A stretch of 64,000 nt of DNA, taken from positions 149,286,808-149,350,807 of the forward strand of contig OW804095.1 in the NCBI GenBank assembly GCA_942159475.1, in the 5' to 3' direction. Position 1 is the stretch's first letter. Each line of letters begins with the position of its first letter. Positions 43,626 to 55,600 of this stretch are shown here, one piece after another. The DNA is from Sthenelais limicola (taxonomy: Eukaryota; Annelida; Polychaeta; Phyllodocida; Sigalionidae). Under the pieces are notes generated by a model. The model worked only from the letters and a program-made list of their open reading frames with translations. It made no database searches and was not told where the DNA came from. Made by a program: the position numbers and the translations under genes.

Positions 43626-44845
43626 AGGGCCAGCCAGAGGGAGGCAGTAAGAGCCAGTATAGCACTACAGCAGTGCAAGTAACCAGTCTCCCTACCTCAG
43701 ACTCAAAAACATTGTAATCTCAGTTCAAACGCTGGATATGTGACCAGGTCTCCGGTCTCTCTGGAGGCATTGTTGGTGACGTAGCAGGACGCTGCTGGGG
43801 GGGGGGGTGTAATCCTGGCAACAACAGGGTAATGCAATAAGCGCACCATACGTCATAGAGACGCAACTAATGACCTCTAATAACCTGTCATTGACCTTGG
43901 ACATGATGGCAGGAATGCTGGGGTTGTATGTCGGTAAAACTGACTTGGCACTAGTCTATGGTCATTCATTTATGTCAGTAGTAAGTTTATTTACGTAAGT
44001 CAGAAATGAAACAAGGTAGAAATGTATATAATATAATATGATATAGATAGGAAGTGTAGAAACAAATACAGAGTTGAACAATAATGTGAAAAGCCTTCAC
44101 AATACCTTCATGTGCTCAGTTATGATGTTCGGGTTACCACTCATACACGCCGATATATACAGTTAGAGTCATAAGGTTTCTTTGGTACTTCTTATACAAT
44201 GTTAGATATTCTCATATCTTTGTATCATACTTTTCAAAACAAGAAACAAGGAGCCTGTATGATTTTTTTGTGAAATAAAGGAACCTTTGATAAATCTGAC
44301 ATGGCAAAGGCCACACAAATTGTTGCATCATGTTGAAATACAGTCTTATATTTTATGGGCATGGGTACATTTAGGAGGTAATGCATATATACTGTCCCCA
44401 ACGACATGAATCAGGGTGGCAAGTAGTAAGAGAAGTGTAGACTTGTGTTCTAGGTATGAGTTCTCACTACTTCCCTTACCTACATTGTTCTATCGCCAGA
44501 GGCTGTTCACCTTAGTAAGAGAAGTGTGGACTGGTGTTCTAGGTATGAGTTCTCACTACTTATGAAGTATTATAAGCCTGTATTATGGGGCTAATGGTGG
44601 GATTGTATGCCTGCCTCACATCCCCTGCGTCTTCCCGCGCTCCCTCTGCTTTACTCATATGGGATCACACATCAGCTACATATCCACTCTCACTCTCTTA
44701 AATAATATGATGAGGGAAATGAAGATTATGACATTTGTAACTTAGCTCTCCTGGTGAAATACTATAATTCCCATTCAAATCCTCGCCCACACGCCTCTCC
44801 ACCCCTAGCCCTCCCCACCCATTCCCCCTCCCACACCCACACAAG
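43626..44845. other. Non-coding stretch, no feature seen
   Basis: A G run (43797-43807) and a local duplication AGTAAGAGAAGTGT...TGAGTTCTCACTACTT (44425-44560). No coding support. Confidence 0.5.
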
Positions 44846-44849
44846 CGTG

Positions 44850-45176
44850 GGGAGAGTGGGAGAAAGAGGAGAGGGAGACAGAAATAGAGGAGAACGAGAG
44901 AGAAATAGAGAGAGCGAAAGAGGAGAGAGAAAGAGGGAGAGGAGAGGAGAGAGAACGAGATAGGGGATAGAAAGAGAGAGGAGAAGAGAGAACAGAGAGG
45001 GGAGTGAAAGAAAGAGAGAGGGGAGAGCGAGAGAGTGAAATAGAGGAGAGTGAGAAAGAGAAATAGAGGAGAGTGAGAGAGGAATAGAGGAGAGCGAGAA
45101 AGGGGAGAGAGAGAAAGAAAGAGGAGAGAGAAAGAAAAAGCGAGGTGAGAGAGAGCGAGGAAACAGAGAGGAGAGT
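44850..45176 (+). repeat. GA-rich purine tract
   Basis: About 325 bp of GAGAGA/GAAA sequence. Confidence 0.88.
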
Positions 45177-46067
45177 AAGCCCCCCTCCCCATCCCCCCGC
45201 CACCAACTCCAGCAATCCCCCCTCTTCATTAACTCAGATATGAAAGCGGAAGTGTTAATTTAGAGGCGTTTGCTCATGCGCTTCTTGGTTATGGAGATGT
45301 AAGATATTCCATGCACGGACACACCACAGTCCCTCGTCCCTACACACCGCCCCTACTGGAGATACCGCGCTATCCTCTTACACTGTATCCCTGGCTCAGC
45401 TCTGTCTCTCTCCCCTTATTATCGCCCTTCTTAATAGCTACAGACCTTTATCCCTGATAATGTTTCTCCGCGTTATCTGTATTTGCTACTTTCATAATCT
45501 CTTAAGTGTTATGGTTTCTAGCAGATTATTGCTCTTTAATTGAGTTTTCCGTAATGAAATGTAATTGATCAAGTATTGTCTGGTTGTCTGCCGGTGAGAC
45601 GAGTATAAATTGTGCAGAGTGCCATTTGGTATTTATTACATTCTGACTTCTCAGAAAGAAAAGGAAACACTGAATAATAATGATGTATGTATGTTTATGT
45701 ATATATTTCAATGTAATAATATGTGTAGCCATGTATGTGTATATCTATATATAACACAAGCATAAAAAACTATATTCTTACTCAGGTATGTAAGTCTTGT
45801 AAACTGAAATAACTGAACAGAAATTTTGTATCTTATACCGAATAACAAAAGTACAAAATAAGTACCAAGGATGATTGTACCGAAAACATAATGAAGCTGG
45901 ACAAACTATGTAAGAGTAAGAGATTATAGTGTAGACGATGAACCGAGTGAACATTTAGAGGTGCTGATATTCTATTTAATTATTGTTATATTCTAGTAGA
46001 AAACGATGTACCAAGGTATGTCAATCTTAGTGTTATGGGGACATGGTAGTTAGTAGTTCTTTATCAA
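45177..46067. other. Non-coding stretch, no feature seen
   Basis: AT-rich sequence without recognised elements. Confidence 0.5.
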
Positions 46068-46162
46068 TAAAAGTAAAAGTAACTCTGGGTTACTTGGAAG
46101 AGCTCTGAGGGCACAGAACGTATATTATCCATTTTCCTGTCTATTGTAACTGTTTATTGAGG
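46068..46162 (-). repeat. Dispersed repeat H, copy 2
   Basis: Reverse complement of 17338-17430 (CTTGGAAGAGCT, GAGGGCACAGAA, TTTTCCTGTCTATTGTAACT). Confidence 0.6.
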
Positions 46163-46281
46163 AAATAAAAGCATTTATATATGTATTCAGTTGGTGTAAC
46201 TGTATGGGGCACTCTGGTAGATCTGTAGTTATACCTAATGGCACGATGGAGGTTTGTAATCGATCTAGACGTTGGGTCAGG

Positions 46282-46480
46282 GGGTCAGGTCATCAGAAAA
46301 TGTACAATTGACATTAGTGAATTCTGCTAGATTAGGCTGACAAATAATAAATACTAGGTCTACCTGAATAAACTTGATATTGCACTGGTTCAAACAATCT
46401 GTTCGGTTATATAAAACTGTAATTTGGACCTCATTTGTGTTTGAGATTTGAGAGGATTGGCGAAAGTGAATTGAATACTT
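46282..46480 (+). mobile_element. MITE family A, copy 15, diverged
   Basis: The left end GGGTCAGGTCATCAGAAAAT is kept. The right end is decayed and about 30 bp short. Confidence 0.65.
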
Positions 46481-46525
46481 CCTGGCTATTATAGCGATCT
46501 GTGCACAGACTGGGTGCCAATACAA

Positions 46526-47862
46526 ATGTCCTATTCACTCTGTACAGTACAAATGTCCTATTCACTCTGTACAGTACAAATGTCCTATTCACTCTGTACA
46601 GTACAAATGTCCTATTCACTCTGTACAGTACAAATGCCCTATTCACTCTGTACAGTACAAATGTCCTATTCACTCTGTACAGTACAAATGTCCTATTCAC
46701 TCTGTACAGTACAAATGTCCTCTTCCCTCCCTCTGTACAGTACAAATGTCCTATTCACTCTGTACAGTACAAATGTCCTATTCACTCTGTACAGTACAAA
46801 TGTCCTATTCACTCTGTACAGTACAAATGTCCTATTCACTCTGTACAGTACAAATGTCCTATTCACTCTGTACAGTACAAATGTCCTATTCACTCTGTAC
46901 AGTACAAATGTCCTATTCACTCTGTACAGTACAAATGTCCTATTCACTCTGTACAGTACAAATGTCCTATTCACTCTGTACAGTACAAATGTCCTATTCC
47001 CTCTGTACAGTACAAATGTCCTCTTCCCTCCCTCTGTACAGTACAAATGTCCTATTTACTCCCTCTGTACAGTACAAATGTCCTATTCCCTCTGTACAGT
47101 ACAAATGTCCTCTTCCCTCCCTCTGTACAGTACAAATGTCCTATTTACTCCCTCTGTACAGTACAAATGTCCTATTCCCTCTGTACAGTACAAATGTCCT
47201 CTTCCCTCCCTCTGTACAGTACAAATGTCCTATTTACTCCCTCTGTACAGTACAAATGTCCTATTCACTCTGTACAGTACAAATGTCCTATTCACTCTGT
47301 ACAGTACAAATGTCCTATTCACTCTGTACAGTACAAATGTCCTATTCACTCTGTACAGTACAAATGACCTATTCCCTCTGTACAGTACAAATGTCCTCTT
47401 CCCTCCCTCTGTACAGTACAAATGCCCTATTCACTCTGTACAGTACAAATGTCCTATTCCCTCTGTACAGTACAAATGCCCTATTCACTCTGTACAGTAC
47501 AAATGTCCTATTCACTCTGTACAGTACAAATGCCCTATTCCCTCTGTACAGTACAAATGTCCTATTCCCTCTGTACAGTACAAATGTCCTATTCACTCTG
47601 TACAGTACAAATGCCCTATTCCCTCTGTACAGTACAAATGTCCTATTCCCTCTGTACAGTACAAATGCCCTATTCACTCTGTACAGTACAAATGCCCTAT
47701 TCACTCTGTACAGTACAAATGTCCTATTCCCTCTGTACAGTACAAATGTCCTATTCCCTCTGTACAGTACAAATGTCCTATTCACTCTGTACAGTACAAA
47801 TGTCCTATTCACTCTGTACAGTACAAATGTCCTATTCACTCTGTACAGTACAAATGTCCTAT
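46526..47862 (+). repeat. 27-bp minisatellite, about 48 units
   Basis: The unit GTACAGTACAAATGTCCTAT continues TCACTCT. A 31-bp variant has extra CCCT. Since 27 is nine codons, open frames of up to 458 codons run through on both strands, but they encode only nonapeptide repeats and have no start context or splice support. Confidence 0.96.
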
Positions 47863-48130
47863 TGCTGTTATATCAAGCAGAGCCTTGTGAAGGGGCCCAC
47901 TGCCGGGAGATAGATTAATCTGCCCGTGGTCCCCCAGATGTGTGGTATTGGTGCAGTAACAATGCCAGACCTGGGAATTCCCCCAACTCCTCCGCCGCCA
48001 TCCATCTTCTCGCAGTTGCTTGCGATCTCTGACCCAATTCCCGATGTACCCGGACCCAGCTCTGTTCTTATCATTGAGATAACTGGGGTTGGACGAGATA
48101 GGGGGATGTTGGTTTGGGTTGGGGGTGAGA

Positions 48131-48830
48131 GGAGATAGTGAGGGGGGGGGGGGTGATAGGAGGGGAGAGGAGATAGGAGGGGAGAGGAGATAGGAGAGGA
48201 GATGGGAGGGGAGATTGGAGGGGAGAGGAGATAGGAGGGGAGGGGAGATAGGAGGGGAGAGGAGATAGGAGTGGAGGGGAGATAGGAGGGAAGGGGAGAT
48301 AGGAGGGGAGGGGAGATAGGAGGGGAGGGGAGATAGGAGGGGAGGGTAGGGGAGATAGGAGGGGAGGGGAGATAGGAGGGGAGAGTGGGGAGGTGTGATA
48401 GAAATGGAGACAGGAGGTCAGAGGGACACAGTGAGAGAGGAGAGAGAGTGAAGAGAGACAAAGAGAGAAAGAGGGAGGGACGGAGAGGGTGGAGATGGGG
48501 AGACAGAGAGAGAGAGGAGAGGGACAGGCAGAGAGAGTGGGAGGGGAGACGAGAATGTACAGTTGAACACAGAAAGCGAAGGAGAGAAAGCAACTGGATT
48601 GAATGTTACATAATGAAAAGAGAAATGTTAAAGAAAAAGATGGAAAGTGAAAGAGAAACCCGAGGGAAACACGCGCACAGAGGGAAGAGGGGAGAGAAAT
48701 AGAGAGGCGGAGATGGAAGCAGAGCAACAAGGAGAGAAAACCTAGCAAAGAGTAACTGACAGTGGAGAGAAACAACTTACAGGGGAGGGATGAGAGATAA
48801 GATAAGAGAGGTGGCAGGGAGGGAGGGATG
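48131..48830 (+). repeat. GA-rich tract with GGGAGATAGGAGG repeats
   Basis: Regular GGGGAGATAGGAGGGGAG units at 48150-48395, then irregular GA-rich sequence. The stretch 47863-48130 before it shows nothing. Confidence 0.88.
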
Positions 48831-49029
48831 GCGAGGAGGCAGATTGCGAGATGGTGAAGACAGAACACCATTTATCACAAGTCTTCATCACATATTTCTA
48901 TATTGAACCCTGATGTTGTATCACAGCTATGATACATATTGACCAGGGCTGGCTCACCCTCCCATATAACGGCTACAGGGTGAGAATCCCATGATAAACG
49001 ACCTTCCCAGAACGTTGCCTGACCTCCTG

Positions 49030-49062
49030 TCCTGGAGGTGACCTTGACTGTTGATAAGGGCG
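49030..49062 (+). repeat. Possible tail fragment of retroposon D
   Basis: CTGTTGATAAGGGCGTAATA resembles the GTTGATAAGGGCGTAAAGC tail of the two D copies. The rest of 48831-49224 has no feature. Confidence 0.3.
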
Positions 49063-49224
49063 TAATACACCCAACACCAGGCCCCCACAACCCAACTGTG
49101 GGTTGGTATAATATAGTGTGAAAATGTAATGAGACTTGAGATGTTGAGTGGGTAAAGGGAACGAGAGGAGGCAGTGTATCCAGGTTGAGGGGAGCCCCTC
49201 TCAGCCAGGCCTCCAGCTGCAGGT

Positions 49225-50163
49225 ATAGTGAAGGGACGCCCGGGACAGTTCCCCCCCCCCCCCACAGCTGCAGGTATAGTCAAGGGACGCCCGGGACAGC
49301 TCCCCCCCCCCCACAGCTGCAGGTATAGTCAAGGGACGCCCGGGACAGTTCCCCCCCCCCCCCCACAGCTGCAGGTATAGTCAAGGGACGCCCGGGACAG
49401 CTCCCCCCCCAGCTGCAGGTATAGTCAAGGGATGCCCGGGACAGCTCCCCCCGCCCCCCCCCCCCCCCCCTGCTGCAGGTATAGTCAAGGGACGCCCGGG
49501 ACAGCTCCCCCCCCAGCTGCAGGTATAGTCAAGGGATGCCCGGGACAGCTCCCCCCGCCCCCCCCCCCCCCCCCCCCCCAGCTGCAGCTATAGTCAAGGG
49601 ACGCCCGGGGACAGCTCCCCCCCCCCCCCCACAGCTGCAGGTATAGTCAAGGGACGCCCGGGACAGCTCCCCCCCCCCCACAGCTGCAGGTATAGTGAAG
49701 GGACGCCCGGGACAGCTCCCCCCCCCCCCCCCCACAGCTGCAGCTATAGTCAAGGGACGCCCGGGACAGCTCCCCCCCCCCCACAGCTGCAGGTATAGTG
49801 AAGGGACGCCCGGGACAGCTCCCCCCCCAGCTGCAGGTATAGTCAAGGGATGCCCGGGACAGCTCCCCCCGCCCCCCCCCCCCCCCCCCCCACAGCTGCA
49901 GGTATAGTGAAGGGACGCCCGGGACAGCTCCCCCCCCCCACAGCTGCAGGTATAGTGAAGGGACGCCCGGGACAGCTTCCCCCCCAGCTGCAGGTATAGT
50001 GAAGGGACGCCCGGGACAGCTCCCCCCCCCCACAGCTGCAGGTATAGTGAAGGGACGCCCGGGACAGCTCCCCCCTCCCACAGCTGCAGGTATAGTGAAG
50101 GGACGCCCGGGACAGCTCCCCCCCCCCACAGCTGCAGGTATAGTGAAGGGACGCCCGGGAGGT
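49225..50163 (+). repeat. C-run minisatellite with G-quadruplex potential
   Basis: About 18 units of CAGCTGCAGGTATAGTSAAG then GGACGCCCGGGACAGCT, each followed by 6-20 C. The long C runs vary in length from unit to unit. On the - strand these are regularly spaced G runs. Confidence 0.95.
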
Positions 50164-50602
50164 CTGACTCACTACCTATAATAAACCCATGACTCTACCT
50201 GGGACACTCACACACTTTGATGATGCAAAAGGAGCTATTGAGTGATTAGACCATGAGGTTGTGTTGGTGAGGCCAGTCTACGGGTCCAGGAACAAGACCG
50301 AGGCAAAGGCCCATAGACCCGGCCAAAGCAACACAACCAAATGATCTAATGGCTTTAGTCACCATTTGTTGGGGTGTTACTGGCTTAACATTAAATTATG
50401 AATGATTTTGAAGCAAAATGAACCAGTGGAAAGCCATGAGCCAGCCGTTTTGAGCAGTAAATATCGTTTTTTATTTTCGTTGATGTTAGCGGTCGGCCGG
50501 AAGCGGACGTCCAACATTAGTAGGCTTGGTCTTAGGCCTATAACTGGCCATCCCAACAAACAGTGACTAACGGTCGAATCACCAGTAAATGTACAATTTG
50601 CC

Positions 50603-51345
50603 CACTACCCCCCCTCCTCCACGCCCTGTAACCTCACCTCATCCTACACCCCTCCCCCTCTCCTATACCCCCATACCTCCTCCTTCTACACACCCCTCCC
50701 CTGGTACACCCCTCCCCCTCCCTCTATACCCCCATACCTCCTCCTTCTACACCCCCCTCCCCTGGTACACCCCTCCCCCTCCCTCTATACCCCCGTACCT
50801 CCTCCCTCTACACCCCCCTCCCCTGGTACACCCCCCTCCCCTGGTACACCCCCTCCCTCTATACCCCCATACCTCCTCCTTCTACACCCCCCTCCCCTGG
50901 TACACCTCCTCCCCCTCCCTCTATGCCCCCATACCTCCTCCCTCTACACCCCCCTCCCCTGGTACACCCCCTCCCTCTATACCCCCATACCTCCTCCTTC
51001 TACACCCCCCTCCCCTGGTACACCTCCTCCCCCTCCCTCTATGCCCCCATACCTCCTCCCTCTACACCCCCCTCCCCTGGTACACACCCCATCCCCTCCC
51101 TCTATACCCCCATACCTCCTACACCCCTCCCCTGGTACACCCCCCCTCCCCTGGTACACCCCACCCCCTCCCTCCATACCCCCATACCTCCTACACCCCT
51201 CCCCTGGTACACCCCCCCTCCCCTGGTACACCCCACCCCTCTATACCCCATACCCCCTCCTACACCCCTCCCCTGGTACACCCCCCCTCCCTCTATACCC
51301 CCGTACCCCCTCCTTGTACACCCCTCCCCTGGTACACCCCCTCCC
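50603..51345 (+). repeat. C-rich minisatellite
   Basis: Units of CCCCTCCCCTGGTACACCCC plus CCTCCCTCTATACCCCCATA and CCTCCTCCTTCTACA in variable combination. Pro/Tyr-rich frames are artefacts. From 50164 to 50602 nothing is recognised. Confidence 0.93.
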
Positions 51346-51977
51346 TCTATACCGGCTCCATATATCCCGTCCATCCATCTTCTATTGGATTCCGCCTGGA
51401 TTCTTTATAAACAATTGGTTCTGGGCGAGTGATTGAGGAGATGCACTGGTGGTACACACTATTGTATTAGAGAGTTTAGGACATTCCCCTCTGTAGGATA
51501 TGTGTGTGTGAGTGTGTGTGTGCGGGGGTGGTGGTGGGGCGGGGGTGGTAAGGGGAGCCATTGGAGCAAAGGATTTCAGCGGGCCTCCGAAATATAAATG
51601 AGGACCTTTATGAAGTCCTATAGCAAAGGAAACCAGACAGAATCACCCACAATTCTGGTCAAATGATCTTAATTTTTTACCGACTTTAGCTGAGAGTGCA
51701 GTTTTAATTCTAAATAAATTGTAAATGAATTGTGTTATTTGTAATAGACTTCCTATATGGGAATGTATCAAGGGGTAAAAGACTCACCCTAAAGGCTGTA
51801 AAGGTTACAAAATCCAGAAGGCAGGTTTTATAAACTGAAAGATTATTTTCCTACAAACCGAGTTGACAATGAACAAGTCGTATATCTCTTGGAACCTGTC
51901 TCTGTTGGAGTTTAACAATTATATCCCTTCTCCTGCTTGTAAGGCTTGCATCTGTCCGTATCCAGACATTCATAGAT
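51346..51977. other. Non-coding stretch, no feature seen
   Basis: It includes a short (TG)n/GGGGTGG segment at 51500-51550. No coding support. Confidence 0.5.
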
Positions 51978-52233
51978 GGGTGAAGTCACCTAAAAATGTA
52001 CAATTCACCTCGGGATTCACCTTCACCAATCCTCTCAAATAATCTATATTTAAGGCACAAATTAGGTTCAAAATACAGTTCAATATAACCGATGATTATA
52101 AACAGATGTTTTGAATCAATGCAATATCAAAGATACCCCGATATACCGAGTATTTACCATTTTTCAGCCTAATATAACTAAATTTACTAGTTTACTAGTT
52201 ACTAGGATTGTGCATTTTCTGAAAATCTGACCC
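51978..52233 (-). mobile_element. MITE family A, copy 16, diverged
   Basis: 256 bp with mutated left end (GGGTGAAG) and intact right end. The interior has second-subfamily traits. Flanks are AGAT/ATAT. Confidence 0.75.
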
Positions 52234-52616
52234 ATATGTATAATCATAATATCGGGAGTCGTAGAAGGAAATCAACTGTCTTTGAGTTTCTCACAGGTAA
52301 AATCCAGGTTTAAAGCCTAAGTAAGGTAGATTTCTACACTTTTAAAGGAACTGTAAAATGTTAAAGCCTTTATTTCTAGTTATATTTAACTAGTTACATA
52401 TGTCGTTAGGGTCGAGGATGGGCAACCAGATCAATTCCACATATTTTGGCCTGGGTATGTGTGAAGACCTATAGGGCAGGCATGTAGTGCGGTGACCTAT
52501 AGCCTTGTGCAAACATATCAATAGCAGCAGTGTGAAATATACATGAACAAGGCAATGGACTTAGCGTGGGGTGGAATGGGCTGGGAATGGGGCGGGGTGA
52601 CTGGGAATGGGCTGAA

Positions 52617-55600
52617 GCAGATAAAGGTAGAGGAATATATACCATCTTCACTGGTTATCTATGTAGTATAGGGCAGATAGAGGTGGAGGAATATATACCC
52701 ACTGGTTATCTATGTAGTATAGGGCAGATAGAGGTGGAGGAATATATACCACCTTCACTGGTTATCTATGTAGTATAGGGCAGATAGAGGTGGAGGAATA
52801 TATACCACCTTCACTGGTTATCTATGTAGTATAGGGCAGATAGAGGTGGAGGAATATATACCACCTTCACTGGTTATCTATGTAGTATAGGGCAGATAGA
52901 GGTGGAGGAATATATACCACCTTCACTGGTTATCTATGTAGTATAGGGCAGATAGAGGTGGAGGAATATATACCACCTTCACTGGTTATCTATGTAGTAT
53001 AGAGCAGATAGAGGTGGAGGAATATATACCACCTTCACTGGTTATCTATGTAGTATAGGGCAGATAGAGGTGGAGGAATATATACCACCTTCACTGGTTA
53101 TCTATGTAGTATAGGGCAGATAGAGGTGGAGGAATGTATACCACCTTCACTGGTTATCTATGTAGTATAGGGCAGATAGAGGTGGGGGAATATATACCAC
53201 CTTCACTGGTTATCTATGTAGTATAGGGCAGATAGAGGTGGAGGAATATATACCGCCTTCACTGGTTATCTATGTAGTATAGGGCAGATAGAGGTGGAGG
53301 AATATATACCACCTTCACTGGTTATCTATGTAGTATAGGGCAGATAGAGGTGGAGGAATATATACCCACTGGTTATCTATGTAGTATAGGGCAGATAGAG
53401 GTGGAGGAATATATACCACCTTCACTGGTTATCTATGTAGTATAGGGCAGATAGAGGTGGAGGAATATATACCACCTTCACTGGTTATCTATGTAGTATA
53501 GGGCAGATAGAGGTGGAGGAATATATACCACCTTCACTGGTTATCTATGTAGTATAGGGCAGATAGAGGTGGAGGAATATATACCACCTTCACTGGTTAT
53601 CTATGTAGTATAGGGCAGATAGAGGTGGAGGAATATATACCACCTTCACTGGTTATCTATGTAGTATAGGGCAGATAGAGGTGGAGGAATATATACCACC
53701 TTCACTGGTTATCTATGTAGTATAGGGCAGATAGAGGTGGAGGAATATATACCACCTTCACTGGTTATCTATGTAGTATAGAGCAGATAGAGGTGGAGGA
53801 ATATATACCACCTTCACTGGTTATCTATGTAGTATAGGGCAGATAGAGGTGGAGGAATATATACCACCTTCACTGGTTATCTATGTAGTATAGGGCAGAT
53901 AGAGGTGGGGGAATATATACCACCTTCACTGGTTATCTATGTAGTATAGGGCAGATAGAGGTGGAGGAATATATACCACCTTCACTGGTTATCTATGTAG
54001 TATAGGGCAGATAGAGGTGGAGGAATATATACCACCTTCACTGGTTATCTATGTAGTATAGGGCAGATAGAGGTGGAGGAATATATACCACCTTCACTGG
54101 TTATCTATGTAGTATAGAGCAGATAGAGGTGGAGGAATATATACCACCTTCACTGGTTATCTATGTAGTATAGGGCAGATAGAGGTGGAGGAATATATAC
54201 ACACTGGTTATCTATGTAGTATAGGGCAGATAGAGGTGGAGGAATATATACCACCTTCACTGGTTATCTATGTAGTATAGGGCAGATAGAGGTGGAGGAA
54301 TATATACCCACTGGTTATCTATGTAGTATAGGGCAGATAGAGGTGGGGGAATATATACCACCTTCACTGGTTATCTATGTAGTATAGGGCAGATAGAGGT
54401 GGAGGAATATATACCACCTTCACTGGTTATCTATGTAGTATAGGGCAGATAGAGGTGGAGGAATATATACCACCTTCACTGGTTATCTATGTAGTATAGG
54501 GCAGATAGAGGTGGAGGAATATATACCACCTTCACTGGTTATCTATGTAGTATAGGGCAGATAGAGGTGGAGGAATATATACCACCTTCACTGGTTATCT
54601 ATGTAGTATAGGGCAGATAGAGGTGGAGGAATATATACCACCTTCACTGGTTATCTATGTAGTATAGGGCAGATAGAGGTGGAGGAATATATACCACCTT
54701 CACTGGTTATCTATGTAGTATAGAGCAGATAGAGGTGGAGGAATATATACCACCTTCACTGGTTATCTATGTAGTATAGGGCAGATAGAGGTGGAGGAAT
54801 ATATACCACCTTCACTGGTTATCTATGTAGTATAGGGCAGATAGAGGTGGAGGAATATATACACACTGGTTATCTATGTAGTATAGGGCAGATAGAGGTG
54901 GAGGAATATATACCACCTTCACTGGTTATCTATGTAGTATAGGGCAGATAGAGGTGGAGGAATATATACCACCTTCACTGGTTATCTATGTAGTATAGGG
55001 CAGATAGAGGTGGAGGAATATATACCACCTTCACTGGTTATCTATGTAGTATAGGGCAGATAGAGGTGGAGGAATATATACCACCTTCACTGGTTATCTA
55101 TGTAGTATAGGGCAGATAGAGGTGGGGGAATATATACCGCCTTCACTGGTTATCTATGTAGTATAGAGCAGATAGAGGTGGAGGAATATATACCACCTTC
55201 ACTGGTTATCTATGTAGTATAGGGCAGATAGAGGTGGAGGAATATATACCTTCTTCACTGGTTATCTATGTAGTATAGAGCAGATAGAGGTGGAGGAATA
55301 TATACCTTCTTCACTGGTTATCTATGTAGTATAGGGCAGATAGAGGTGGAGGAATATATACCCACTGGTTATCTATGTAGTATAGGGCAGATAGAGGTGG
55401 AGGAATATATACCACCTTCACTGGTTATCTATGTAGTATAGGGCAGATAGAGGTGGAGGAATATATACCCACTGGTTATCTATGTAGTATAGGGCAGATA
55501 GAGGTGGAGGAATATATACCACCTTCACTGGTTATCTATGTAGTATAGGGCAGATAGAGGTGGAGGAATATATACCACCTTCACTGGTTATCTATGTAGT

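Noticed and set aside
43637..43700. A candidate third WDFY3 exon after CCAG
   Set aside because: The translated residues do not match the vertebrate WDFY3 continuation after RASNKSTE.
46514..47890. A 458-codon open frame and similar frames on both strands
   Set aside because: They come wholly from the 27-bp tandem repeat, are open in several frames at once, and show no domain.
50589..51436. Pro/Tyr-rich frames resembling a structural protein
   Set aside because: They arise from a C-rich minisatellite and are open in three frames.
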